Source: Actinomycetota bacterium
Lineage (GTDB): Bacteria; Actinomycetota; Actinomycetes; Streptosporangiales; Streptosporangiaceae
Direction: 5' to 3'
DNA: 14,714 nucleotides
Assembly: GCA_003140115.1 (NCBI GenBank)
Contig: PLIQ01000377.1
Location: 1 to 14,714, forward strand
Numbering within the stretch: position 1 is the first letter of the stretch; every line of letters starts with the position of its first letter. Positions 6,812 to 14,181 of this stretch are shown here, one piece after another. The notes beneath the pieces are model-generated. The model was not told where the DNA came from and searched no databases. It was given only the letters and a program-made list of their open reading frames with translations. The position numbers and the translations under genes are program-made.

Positions 6812-7429
6812 TCAGTCGAAGATCGGGTCGCGGGTCCGGGACCGCTTCAGCTCGAAGAAGCCGTCGACGCTCGCGATCAGGAGCACGCCGTCCCATAGCC
6901 GCCCGGCCTCCGCACCGCGCGGGATCGGGGACATGACGGGGCCGAACACCGACAGCTCGCCGATCGAGATGACCGGCGTGCCGACGTCGTACCCGACCCG
7001 GTTAATGCCTTCGGCGTGCGAGGCGCGCACCGCCGCGTCGTACTCGGTGGAGTCCGCCGCGGCCGCGAGGCTGGCCGGCAGGCCGGCCTCGGCCAGCGCG
7101 GCAGTGATCGTCTCGGCGTCGCGCGGAGCCTTGTCGTGGTGGAACCGGTTCCCGAGCGCGGTGTACAGCGGCAGCACGACCTCGGGGCCGTAGGCCTGCT
7201 CGGCCGCGGTGACCACCCGGACCGGGCCCCAGGCCGACCGCAAGGCCTCCCGGAAGGTCTCGGGCAGGTCTTCCTTTTCCTCGTTCAGCACCGCCAGGCT
7301 CATCACGTGCCAGCTCGTGGTCACCGGCCGGACCTGCTGCACCTCAAGCATCCAGCGTGAAGTGATCCACGCCCACGGGCAGATAGGGTCGAACCAGAAG
7401 TCGACACCCGTAGGCTCCTGCTCGGTCAT
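6812..7429 (-). CDS. DsbA-fold thiol oxidoreductase, Rv2466c-like (CPWA active site)
   Basis: A 205-residue thioredoxin-fold protein resembling the mycothiol-dependent reductase Rv2466c. The N-terminus VDFWFDPICPWAWITSRWMLEV (9-30) has the family's start and active-site helix. The helical insert follows, and the cis-Pro region GTPVISI comes late in the chain, at about 155. The active site reads Cys17-Pro-Trp-Ala20, whereas Rv2466c has CPWC. Only the nucleophilic Cys remains, which implies a monothiol mechanism, probably with mycothiol as resolving thiol (inference). There is no signal peptide, so it is cytoplasmic. The ATG at 7429 is preceded by AAGGAG (7436-7441) at 6-nt spacing. It is followed by rpiB and is divergent from pepN, the arrangement I recall for Rv2465c-Rv2467 in M. 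tuberculosis. Confidence 0.88.
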   Translation of the reverse strand: MTEQEPTGVDFWFDPICPWAWITSRWMLEVQQVRPVTTSWHVMSLAVLNEEKEDLPETFREALRSAWGPVRVVTAAEQAYGPEVVLPLYTALGNRFHHDKAPRDAETITAALAEAGLPASLAAAADSTEYDAAVRASHAEGINRVGYDVGTPVISIGELSVFGPVMSPIPRGAEAGRLWDGVLLIASVDGFFELKRSRTRDPIFD

Positions 7430-7435
7430 GTGCGC

Positions 7436-7441
7436 TCCTTA
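7436..7441 (-). promoter_or_regulatory. Ribosome binding site of the Rv2466c-like gene
   Basis: AAGGAG on the minus strand, 6 nt before the ATG at 7429, is the strongest Shine-Dalgarno match in the window. It confirms that start. Confidence 0.7.
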
Positions 7442-7468
7442 CCACGAGTAAGCCGGGTCCGCTGTTCT

Positions 7469-7496
7469 CGGCAGCGTCAACCAGACGCCGCTGCCG
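7469..7496. repeat. Inverted repeat in the divergent thiol protein/pepN gap
   Basis: CGGCAGCG (7469-7476) and CGCTGCCG (7489-7496) are perfect 8-bp arms. An alternative pairing of GCGTC (7474-7478) with GACGC (7484-7488) around AACCA gives a longer stem with a 3-nt bulge. It lies in the middle of the 107-bp gap that must carry both promoters, about 40 bp before pepN. It could be a shared operator or a pepN leader hairpin. Confidence 0.45.
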
Positions 7497-7536
7497 TGAA
7501 TTCCGTGCAGGACCAATAGGACGAAGGGACCAACCG

Positions 7537-10089
7537 GTGACAGCGAACCTGACCCGCGACGAGGCGGCGGCCCGCTCGGCGATCATCACCGTCGCCTCGT
7601 ACCACGTGGATCTCGACCTCACAGGCGACGACGAGGTGTTCGGCTCGGTCAGCGTGATCAGGTTCGACTGCGTCGCACCGGGCTCGGCCAGCTTCATCAA
7701 CCTCACCGCCCCCGCGGTGCGCGAGATCACCCTGAACGGCGAGCCGGTCAGCCTGGACGCTTTTGACGGCGACCGGATCACCCTGGAGGGGCTGGCGGCC
7801 AGTAATGTGCTGCGGGTCGTGGCCGACTGCGCCTACTCGCGCAGCGGCGAAGGGCTGCACCGGTTCACCGACCCGGCCGACGGCCGGGTCTACCTCTACT
7901 CGGACCTGGAGACGTTCGACGCGCACCGGGTGTACGCGTGCTTCGACCAGCCCGACATGAAGGCCACGTACGAGCTGGCGGTGACCGCCCCGGCGGACTG
8001 GCTGGTGGTGTCGAACATGGCCCCCGAGTCGAGCATCGCGGAGGGCGAGGCGCTGCGCTGGCACTTCCCGCCCACCCCGGTCGTGCCGACCTACATCACG
8101 GCCGTCGTGGCCGGTCCCTGGTACGTGGTCCGCGACGAGCACGACGGCATCCCGCTGGGCCTGTTCTGCCGTCAGTCGCTGGCCGAGTACCTCGACCCGG
8201 ACGAGATCTTCGAGGTGACCCGCCAGGGCTTCGATTTCTACCACAATTCGTTCGGAATAAAGTATCCGTTCGAGAAGTACGATCAGCTTTTCGTGCCCGA
8301 ATTCAAAGAGGGCGCGATGGAGAATGCCGGCTGCGTCACCTTTCTGGAGTCCTACATTTTCCGGTCGCGGGTCACCGACTTCGCCCGGGAAGCGCGCGGC
8401 GAGACCATCCTGCACGAGATGGCGCACATGTGGTTCGGCGACCTGGTCACGATGCGCTGGTGGGACGACCTGTGGCTGAACGAGTCGTTCGCCACCTGGG
8501 CGGGCACGCTGGCCCAGGCGGAGGCGACGCGCTGGACGTCGGCCTGGACCACGTTCGCGCAGCTGTACAAGGCCTGGGCTTACCGGCAGGATCAGCTGCC
8601 GTCCACCCATCCGATCGCGGCCGACATCCCGGATATCCACGCGGTCGAGGTCAATTTCGACGGGATCACCTACGCCAAGGGCGCGGCGGTGCTCAAACAG
8701 CTGGTGGCCTACGTCGGGCGAGAGAACTTCCTGGCCGGGGTGCGGAAGTATTTCGCCGCGCACGCGTGGGGCAACGCGACGCTGGCGGACCTGCTGTCCG
8801 CGCTGGAGGAAACCTCCGGCCGGGAGCTGGCGTCGTGGTCGCGGGAATGGCTGCAGACCGCGGGGGTGAACACGCTGCGGCCGTCTTACGCGGTGGATTC
8901 CGAGGGCCGGTTCACCGAGTTCGCGGTGGAACAGGAAGCCGCGGCGACGCACCCCCTGCTCCGGTCGCACCGGATCGCGATCGGCCTGTACGACCGGACC
9001 GAGGCGGGCCTGTCGCGCCGTCTGCGGGTGGAGACCGACGTGGCCGGGCCGCGCACGGTGATCCCGGAGCTGGCCGGGCAGCGGCGCCCCGATCTGGTCC
9101 TGGTCAACGACGACGACCTCACCTACGCCAAGATCCGGCTCGACGAGCATTCGCTGCAGACGCTGATCGAGGCGTCCATCGGGTTGTTCCCCGAGTCGCT
9201 GCCCGCGGCGCTGTGCTGGACGGCCGCGTGGGACATGTGCCGCGACGGCGAGATGGCGGCGCGCGACTACGTCCGGCTGGTCCTGTCGGGTGTCTCCTCG
9301 GTGGCCGACATCGGCGTGGTCCAGACGCTGCTGCGCCAGGCGGGTCAGGCGACGCACCGGTTCGCCGACCCCGGCTGGCGCGACACCGGGCTGGCCCTGA
9401 TGGCCGGCGCGCTGCGCGAGCTGCTCGCCGCGGCGCCGGCCGGCTCGGACGCGCAGCTGGCTTACGTCCGCGCCTTCGCGGGCGTGGCTACCTCCGCCGA
9501 CGACCTCGCGCTGCTGGCCCAGCTGCTGGACGGGTCGGTGCGGCTCGACGGGCTCACCGTCGACACGGACCTGCGCTGGGCACTGCTCGGGCGGCTAGTG
9601 AGCCGCGGCGCCCCGAGCCCTTCGGGTTCCGGGAGCTTCGGGCCCGGCGAAATCGGCGCGGAGCTGGCCCGGGACGCGACCGACGCCGGCGAGCGGCACG
9701 CCGCGACCTGCCGGGCGGCCATCCCTGCGGCCGAGGCCAAGCGGGAGACCTGGCAGACGCTCGTCAGCGGCGAGCTGACCATCGCGACGTTCCGGGCCAC
9801 GCTGGCCGGCTTCGTCGACCTGGATCGCCCGGACCTGATCGAGCCGTACCGGGGAGATTACTTCGCCGTGGTGGGCGACGTCTGGCGCGACTGGTCCTCG
9901 GCCATGGCCCAGGACTTCGTCAGCGGCGCCTACCTGGTGTGCCCGCTCTCCCCGGAGACGGTCCAGGCCACCGACGACTACATAGCCCGGGCCGACCCGC
10001 CCGACGCGCTGCGCCGGCTGCTCATCGAGGGGCGCGACGACGTGCTCCGGGCGTTGCGCTGCCAGGCTCGCGACCGCCGGGCCGGGTAG
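7537..10089 (+). CDS. pepN: Aminopeptidase N (M1 zinc metallopeptidase)
   Basis: An 850-residue M1 aminopeptidase that removes N-terminal residues from peptides in the cytoplasm. The order is an N-terminal beta domain, the catalytic domain, and an ERAP1-like helical C-terminal domain (roughly 480-850). Catalytic features are the exopeptidase motif GAMEN (259-263) and the zinc motif HEMAH (293-297, with Glu294 as general base). Glu316 in NESFAT gives HExxH-X18-E, and Tyr379 in DGITYAKGAA fits the transition-state tyrosine. Length and layout match the actinobacterial PepN type. The start is GTG at 7537, preceded by GAAGGGA (7523-7529). It has no signal peptide. It is divergent from the Rv2466c-like/rpiB pair, and its 3' end lies 21 bp from the convergent proS. 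Confidence 0.96.
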   Translation: MTANLTRDEAAARSAIITVASYHVDLDLTGDDEVFGSVSVIRFDCVAPGSASFINLTAPAVREITLNGEPVSLDAFDGDRITLEGLAASNVLRVVADCAYSRSGEGLHRFTDPADGRVYLYSDLETFDAHRVYACFDQPDMKATYELAVTAPADWLVVSNMAPESSIAEGEALRWHFPPTPVVPTYITAVVAGPWYVVRDEHDGIPLGLFCRQSLAEYLDPDEIFEVTRQGFDFYHNSFGIKYPFEKYDQLFVPEFKEGAMENAGCVTFLESYIFRSRVTDFAREARGETILHEMAHMWFGDLVTMRWWDDLWLNESFATWAGTLAQAEATRWTSAWTTFAQLYKAWAYRQDQLPSTHPIAADIPDIHAVEVNFDGITYAKGAAVLKQLVAYVGRENFLAGVRKYFAAHAWGNATLADLLSALEETSGRELASWSREWLQTAGVNTLRPSYAVDSEGRFTEFAVEQEAAATHPLLRSHRIAIGLYDRTEAGLSRRLRVETDVAGPRTVIPELAGQRRPDLVLVNDDDLTYAKIRLDEHSLQTLIEASIGLFPESLPAALCWTAAWDMCRDGEMAARDYVRLVLSGVSSVADIGVVQTLLRQAGQATHRFADPGWRDTGLALMAGALRELLAAAPAGSDAQLAYVRAFAGVATSADDLALLAQLLDGSVRLDGLTVDTDLRWALLGRLVSRGAPSPSGSGSFGPGEIGAELARDATDAGERHAATCRAAIPAAEAKRETWQTLVSGELTIATFRATLAGFVDLDRPDLIEPYRGDYFAVVGDVWRDWSSAMAQDFVSGAYLVCPLSPETVQATDDYIARADPPDALRRLLIEGRDDVLRALRCQARDRRAG

Positions 10090-10110
10090 CGGGCGGCTAG
10101 GGCGTGCCGC

Positions 10111-11856
10111 TCAGCGGGTGGCGACGATCGATTTGGCGATGGCCTCGCGGACGTGCTGGGTCAGGTCGGCCAGGGGAACCTGGACCGTGGTGCCGGACTC
10201 GCGCTCGGTGAACTCGGCGGCGCCGGCGGCCAGGCCGCGCTTGCCGATGGTGACCCGGAACGGGATGCCGACCAGTTCGGCGTCGCTGAACTTGACCCCG
10301 GCCCGGACCTGCCGGTCGTCCACGATGACGTCGACGCCGGCGTTGGCCAGGGCCACGTAGATCTCCTCCCCCGCCTCGGCCACCGCGGGGTCGTCCTGCT
10401 GGGCGATCACCACCACGACCTCGAACGGGGCCACCGCGACCGGCCAGATGATGCCCTTGGCGTCGTAGTGGACCTCGATGATCGTGGCCATCGCGCGCTC
10501 GACGCCGATGCCGTAGCAGCCCATGAGCGGCCTGACCGGCTTCCCGTCCGGGCCGGACACGCGGATCTGCATGGCCTCGGTGTACTTGGAGCCGAGCTTG
10601 AAGATGTGGCCGACCTCGATGCCGCGTTCCACTTCCAGGCCGTGCCCGCAGTTGACGCACAGATCGCCGGCGGCGATCTCGCGCAGGTCGGCCCACTGGC
10701 CGACGTTGATGTCGCGCTCGACGTCCACCCCGCGCAGGTGGGTGTCGTCGAGGTTGGCGCCGGTGTACATGCCGCGCCGGCCGCGCAGCGCCTCGTCCGC
10801 GATGATCGGGGGTCCGCCAAGACTGACTGGCACAGTCCCGACCGCGCCCAGGCTGCCCGGCAGCGCGCCGAGGGCGTCGCGGATCTCGTCGGGCTGGGCC
10901 GGGCGGACCTCGTTCGCGCCGGTGGCGTCGATGAGCTTCTGCTCGTTCAGCGCGTGGTCGCCGCGCAGCAGGACCAGGGTGAGCACGCCGTCCAGGTAGT
11001 AGACGAGGGTCTTGATCTGGCGTTCGGCCGGGGCCTGGTAGCGGACCGCCAGGTCCTCGATGGTCCGTACCCCGGGAGTGTCGAACGGCTCGGGGGCGGG
11101 GAGAGCCACGGCCCGTTCGGCCGAATCGTCTACGGCGGCCAGCCGCGACGTCGCCTTCTCGATGTTCGCCGCGTAACCGCACTCCGGGCATAGGACGATC
11201 AGGTCCTCGCCGGTCGGCGACGGGCAGACGAACTCGGTGGAGTCCGAGCCGCCCATCGTGCCACTGGACGCTTCGACCGGGACGGCGGGGATGGACAGCC
11301 GCTCGAAGATCCGGACGTACGCGTCGTGGTGCAGGCGGAACGACACGTCGAGCTCGTCCGGGCCCAGGTCGAAGCTGTAGGAGTCCTTCATGGTGAACTC
11401 GCGAGTGCGCATCAGGCCGGCCTTCGGCCGCGGCTCGTCGCGCAGCTTGGTCTGGATCTGGTACCACATCTGCGGCAGCTGCCGGTACGACTCGAGCTCG
11501 GTGGCCAGGTCGGTGACGATCTCCTCGTGCGTCATGCCGAGGGCCAGATCGGTGCCGCGCCGGTCCCTGAGCCGGAACATCTCATCGCCCATCAGCTCCC
11601 AGCGGCCGCTGAGCTGCCACAACTCGGCCGGGTGCATGATCGGCATCACGATCTCCTGGGCCCCGATCCGGTCCATCTCCTCGCGGATGATCCCGATGAC
11701 CTTGAGCCGGACCCGCTGGCCCAGCGGCAGCAGCGAGTAGTGCCCGGCCATCAGCGGGCGGATGAAACCGGCCCGGAGCAGCAGGCGGTGGCTGGGGGCG
11801 CCCGCGTCGGCCGGGTCCTCGCGCAGCGTGGGGATGTGCATTGTGGACCAGCGCAT
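10111..11856 (-). CDS. proS: Prolyl-tRNA synthetase (bacterial type with editing insert)
   Basis: A 581-residue class II aminoacyl-tRNA synthetase that charges tRNA-Pro. Motif 1 lies around 44-73, motif 2 in EPRPKAGLMRTREFTMKDSY (141-160) and motif 3 in GCYGIGVERAMA (446-457). Between motifs 2 and 3 sits the insertion (INS/YbaK-like) editing domain, about 225-400. It includes Lys282 and the ANLDDTHLRG segment (367-376, His373), corresponding to residues used to clear Ala-tRNA-Pro. CPEC (223-226) and CVNC (400-403) border the insert. The anticodon-binding domain fills about 476-581. The ATG at 11856 gives MRWSTMHIPTLREDPADA, which fits the family. A TTG at 11892 would overlap the HAD gene, and the ATG at 11841 is also possible. 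It is the last gene of the minus-strand run, 17 bp after the HAD gene. Confidence 0.96.
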   Translation of the reverse strand: MRWSTMHIPTLREDPADAGAPSHRLLLRAGFIRPLMAGHYSLLPLGQRVRLKVIGIIREEMDRIGAQEIVMPIMHPAELWQLSGRWELMGDEMFRLRDRRGTDLALGMTHEEIVTDLATELESYRQLPQMWYQIQTKLRDEPRPKAGLMRTREFTMKDSYSFDLGPDELDVSFRLHHDAYVRIFERLSIPAVPVEASSGTMGGSDSTEFVCPSPTGEDLIVLCPECGYAANIEKATSRLAAVDDSAERAVALPAPEPFDTPGVRTIEDLAVRYQAPAERQIKTLVYYLDGVLTLVLLRGDHALNEQKLIDATGANEVRPAQPDEIRDALGALPGSLGAVGTVPVSLGGPPIIADEALRGRRGMYTGANLDDTHLRGVDVERDINVGQWADLREIAAGDLCVNCGHGLEVERGIEVGHIFKLGSKYTEAMQIRVSGPDGKPVRPLMGCYGIGVERAMATIIEVHYDAKGIIWPVAVAPFEVVVVIAQQDDPAVAEAGEEIYVALANAGVDVIVDDRQVRAGVKFSDAELVGIPFRVTIGKRGLAAGAAEFTERESGTTVQVPLADLTQHVREAIAKSIVATR

Positions 11857-11873
11857 GCCGCGTACTCTGCCTT

Positions 11874-12674
11874 TCACGCCGTGGTCGGGCAAGCCCGTAG
11901 TCTATCGCCGGCGGGGGGTGAGCGCCGACCCGATAACGCCGGGATCCACGCGGCTAGCTCGGCCAGGGTGCGGATGTGGCGGTGGCCGTCCGGGGCCGGG
12001 CAGAAGCCGTGCGGGTCCAGGTGGACCGGCTGCAGGCCGGCGGCCAGAGCCCCGGCCACGTCGTACCGGAGGCTGTCGCCGACGTGCAGCACGGTCCCGC
12101 TCGCGGGCACGCCCAGCGCGTCGAGCGCGAAGCCGAAGATGGCCGGATCCGGCTTGGCCACGCCGACCGCGCCCGAGTCGACGACCACGCCTACCGGGAC
12201 CCCGGCTGGTTGCGGGCCGGGGGCGTGCGCGTCGGGGGCGTGCGCGTCTGGTGCGTAGCAGACGCCGAGGCGGCGCAGTTCGGCTTGTACGCTGCCGTCG
12301 GAGTTCGAGACCACGCCCATCGGCAGGCCGAGGGCGGCCAGCGCCCGCAGGCCGGCCATCGCCCCGGTGCCGACGTGGGTCCAGGCCCGGCCCATGGTCG
12401 CCACCGCGACCTCGGTAGCTAGCTCGCGGCACTGGTCCTCGGCCACGCCGCAGGCGGCGAAGTAGCCGACCAGGTACTCGCGCCACCAGGTGCCCGCGAC
12501 CGGGGGCGCGGCGGCCACGTCCTGGACCACCATGGCCTGGTAGTGGGCCCGCTCGAACGCGGCGATGTCCAGGGATACGCCGAGCGCCGCCAGCGGCGGC
12601 CGGAACAGGTCGGGCTGCGGGAAGACCAGGACCCCGCCCGCGTCGAGCAAGATCGCGCTGATCTCGGAACTCAC
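11874..12674 (-). CDS. HAD-superfamily hydrolase
   Basis: A 266-residue HAD phosphatase-like protein of subfamily I (alpha-helical cap between motifs I and II). Motif I is ILLDAGGVL (8-16) with nucleophile Asp11; the usual second Asp is Gly13, a pattern found in a sizeable group of HAD proteins. Motif II is VVSNSDGS (121-128, Ser123), motif III is Lys174 in VAKPDPAIF, and motif IV is VGDSLRYD (198-205, Asp200/Asp205). The substrate is unknown. A Pro/His/Ala-rich insert APDAHAPDAHAPGPQPAG (141-158) between motifs II and III comes from a 15-bp duplication. The GTG at 12674 lacks a Shine-Dalgarno sequence but has TATAGT ending 6 nt upstream, as in leaderless transcripts. It lies 29 bp after the small membrane gene and 17 bp before proS. 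Confidence 0.85.
   Translation of the reverse strand: MSSEISAILLDAGGVLVFPQPDLFRPPLAALGVSLDIAAFERAHYQAMVVQDVAAAPPVAGTWWREYLVGYFAACGVAEDQCRELATEVAVATMGRAWTHVGTGAMAGLRALAALGLPMGVVSNSDGSVQAELRRLGVCYAPDAHAPDAHAPGPQPAGVPVGVVVDSGAVGVAKPDPAIFGFALDALGVPASGTVLHVGDSLRYDVAGALAAGLQPVHLDPHGFCPAPDGHRHIRTLAELAAWIPALSGRRSPPAGDRLRACPTTA
12219..12248 (-). repeat. Perfect 15-bp tandem duplication inside the HAD gene
   Basis: GGGGGCGTGCGCGTC is present at 12219-12233 and 12234-12248, with a decayed partial third copy after it. It keeps the reading frame and yields the DAHAP-type repeat of the HAD protein. Confidence 0.85.
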
Positions 12675-12680
12675 ACCCGC

Positions 12681-12709
12681 ACTATACGCAGCGCGAGGCG
12701 GGGTCAGGT
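12681..12709 (-). promoter_or_regulatory. Putative leaderless promoter of the HAD gene
   Basis: On the minus strand TATAGT (12686-12681) is followed by 6 nt and then the GTG start at 12674. That is the spacing at which transcription would begin at the start codon. A weak -35 (ACCTGA at 12709-12704, 17-bp spacing, or CTGACC at 15 bp) overlaps the stop codon of the upstream membrane gene. The absence of a Shine-Dalgarno sequence agrees. It would let HAD and proS be expressed independently of the upstream gene. Confidence 0.45.
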
Positions 12710-13096
12710 GTAGGCGAGGACGAGCTGGATCACGGCGGCCGCCAGGAGCAGCACCGCTCCGGCGGTGAGCACCGACCAGACGGTGGCGAGCCGGATCAGC
12801 CGGGCGGCCCGCGCGGCAACCTCGCCGTGCTCCTCGCGGATCTGCTCGAGCTGGCGCGGAATCTCGGTGATGAAGGCCATGGCGGCGGGGGTAACCACGG
12901 CGACCGCGCGGGACCTGAGGATCGTGATCCGGCTGGCCTTGCTGGCCTCGAGCGCGGCGCGTGCGGCCGCCGGCATGTCCTTGAACAGATCCCGGTATTC
13001 GGCCAGGCTCGCCCGGGCCTGAGCCCAGGTTCCCACGACCAGCAGGGACGAACCGGCTACTGTCAGCCAGTCCGCCGCGGTGCTCCACGATGACAT
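12704..13096 (-). CDS. Small hypothetical membrane protein
   Basis: A 130-residue protein that I do not recognise. It has a hydrophobic N-terminal segment (about 10-26, WLTVAGSSLLVVGTWAQ) and a moderately hydrophobic middle (63-77). A charged helix follows (78-100, IPRQLEQIREEHGEVAARAARL), then a strong C-terminal membrane segment (104-128). The charged region between segments looks amphipathic and could pair as a coiled coil. The start ATG at 13096 has AGGTGG/GCAGG sequences shortly upstream; an in-frame ATG at 13129 would begin inside the large inverted repeat region and is less likely. It is the first gene of the minus-strand run towards HAD and proS and is divergent from the iminopeptidase. 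It has no catalytic motif. Confidence 0.65.
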   Translation of the reverse strand: MSSWSTAADWLTVAGSSLLVVGTWAQARASLAEYRDLFKDMPAAARAALEASKASRITILRSRAVAVVTPAAMAFITEIPRQLEQIREEHGEVAARAARLIRLATVWSVLTAGAVLLLAAAVIQLVLAYT

Positions 13097-13118
13097 GGTC
13101 GAAGCCTGCCACCTGTGG

Positions 13119-13171
13119 CGCGCTGGCATAATGCCACCCGGGGTACTCCTGCCCCGGGTGGCATCAGCGCG
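13119..13171. repeat. Large inverted repeat (13-bp perfect arms plus 7-bp outer arms) in a divergent promoter gap
   Basis: The arms at 13131-13143 and 13152-13164 (ATGCCACCCGGGG / CCCCGGGTGGCAT) are perfect complements around an 8-nt loop. After a 5-nt bulge on the left (13126-13130) a further CGCGCTG (13119-13125) pairs with CAGCGCG (13165-13171). The whole structure fills most of the 93-bp gap between the small membrane gene and the iminopeptidase. It ends 18 bp before the iminopeptidase GTG, just before its ribosome-binding site. No U-run follows. It is a candidate operator, attenuator-like leader structure or mRNA stabiliser. Confidence 0.75.
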
Positions 13172-13179
13172 GATGGGAC

Positions 13180-13184
13180 GGAGG
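13180..13184 (+). promoter_or_regulatory. Ribosome binding site setting the iminopeptidase start
   Basis: GGAGG sits 5 nt before GTG 13190. It chooses this start over the in-frame ATG at 13115, which would read through the inverted repeat and add 25 unlikely residues. Confidence 0.65.
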
Positions 13185-13189
13185 CGCCG

Positions 13190-14146
13190 GTGAGCGGGTA
13201 TCTGGACTATTCCGGCCGGGACGACGTGCTGAGCGGGGGCGCTCGGAAGGTCCCGGTGCGCACGCCGAAGGGGACCTATCAGGTCTGGGTCAAGCGGGTC
13301 GGCAACCATCCGGACCTGCGGGTGCTGCTGCTGCACGGCGGGCCGGGAGCGACCCACGAGTACTTCGAGGCGTTCGACAGCTACCTGCCCGCCGCGGGGA
13401 TCGAGTACTACTACTACGACCAGCTCGGCTCGGGGTTCAGCGACCAGCCGGAGGATCCCTCGCTGTGGGATCTGGACCGGTTCGTCGACGAGGTGGAGCA
13501 GGTCCGCCAGGCGCTCGGGCTGAACCGGGACAACTTCGTGCTGCTCGGCCACTCCTGGGGCGGGATCTTGGCCATGGAGTACGCGCTGGCCCACCAGCAG
13601 CACCTGCGCGGTCTGGTCATCTCCTCGATGATGTCGAGCGTCCCGGCCTACAACGCCTACGCCGAGCGGGTGCTGATGCCGCAGATGGACCAGGCGGCGC
13701 TGGCCGGGATCAAGGCGTTCGAGGCGGCCGGGGACACCGAGAACCCGAGGTACATGGAGCTGCTCATTGAGCAGCACTACGTCTACCACGTGCTGCGCAT
13801 GCCGCCCGCGGACTGGCCCGACCCGGTGCAGCGCGCGTTCGCGCACATCAACCCGGCGATCTACGTGTCCATGCAGGGTCCCAGCGAGCTGGGGATCAGC
13901 GCCGACGCCAGCCTGGCCGGCTGGGAGCGGACCGCCGAGCTGGCTTCGATCGAGGTGCCGACGCTGGTCATCGGCGCGCAGCACGACACCATGGACCCGG
14001 CGCACATGCGGATGATGGCGGACCGCCTGCCGCGGGGCCGGTACCTGCACTGCCCGGACGGCAGCCATATGGCCATGTACGACGACCAGCAGGTCTACTT
14101 CGCCGGCCTGATCGACTTCCTGAACGACTTGACGACGGCGACGTGA
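13190..14146 (+). CDS. Proline iminopeptidase-like alpha/beta hydrolase (S33 family)
   Basis: A 318-residue serine hydrolase of the alpha/beta fold, most like proline iminopeptidases that release N-terminal proline from peptides. The oxyanion motif HGGPG (49-53) is typical of that family. The nucleophile elbow is GHSWGG (120-125, Ser122), followed by a helical cap (about 150-250), Asp266 in GAQHDTMDP, and His293 in GSHMAMYDD, a complete catalytic triad. There is no signal peptide, so it is cytoplasmic. The GTG start at 13190 has a good Shine-Dalgarno sequence. The leader holds a large inverted repeat. Other peptide or amide substrates are possible because related hydrolases share these motifs. 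It is followed at 35 bp by vapB, whose operator-like repeat overlaps this stop codon. Confidence 0.88.
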   Translation: MSGYLDYSGRDDVLSGGARKVPVRTPKGTYQVWVKRVGNHPDLRVLLLHGGPGATHEYFEAFDSYLPAAGIEYYYYDQLGSGFSDQPEDPSLWDLDRFVDEVEQVRQALGLNRDNFVLLGHSWGGILAMEYALAHQQHLRGLVISSMMSSVPAYNAYAERVLMPQMDQAALAGIKAFEAAGDTENPRYMELLIEQHYVYHVLRMPPADWPDPVQRAFAHINPAIYVSMQGPSELGISADASLAGWERTAELASIEVPTLVIGAQHDTMDPAHMRMMADRLPRGRYLHCPDGSHMAMYDDQQVYFAGLIDFLNDLTTAT

Positions 14147-14175
14147 TGGTACCTTTCTGCCATTGATGGTACCAT
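14144..14175 (+). promoter_or_regulatory. Probable vapBC operator with overlapping promoter
   Basis: TGATGGTACC occurs at 14144-14153 and again at 14164-14173, exactly 20 bp apart (about two helical turns). The second copy belongs to a perfect ATGGTACCAT palindrome (14166-14175). Paired palindromic sites directly before an antitoxin gene are the usual autoregulation sites of VapB/VapBC. TACCAT (14170-14175) ends 6 nt before the vapB ATG, which fits a -10 box of a leaderless transcript, so repressor and polymerase would compete for the same DNA. Confidence 0.6.
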
Positions 14176-14181
14176 TTTGGT

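Noticed and set aside
7477..9357. Minus-strand open frame opposite pepN, and a second plus-strand frame at 7938-10100
   Set aside because: Both are low-information Arg/Gly/Ala-rich shadows; pepN explains the region with full catalytic motifs.
10090..10110. Terminator between convergent pepN and proS
   Set aside because: The 21-bp gap holds no stem-loop worth reporting.
10097..11467. Second long minus-strand frame inside proS, and the plus-strand frame at 10153-11193
   Set aside because: They are shadows of proS, whose class II motifs and editing domain are complete.
11857..11892. Earlier TTG start for proS
   Set aside because: It would overlap the HAD gene's end and add residues not typical of the family; ATG 11856 fits the expected N-terminus.
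12704..14068. Minus-strand frame of 454 codons extending the small membrane gene through the iminopeptidase
   Set aside because: Only the last 130 codons look like protein. The extension is antisense to the iminopeptidase and passes through the inverted repeat.
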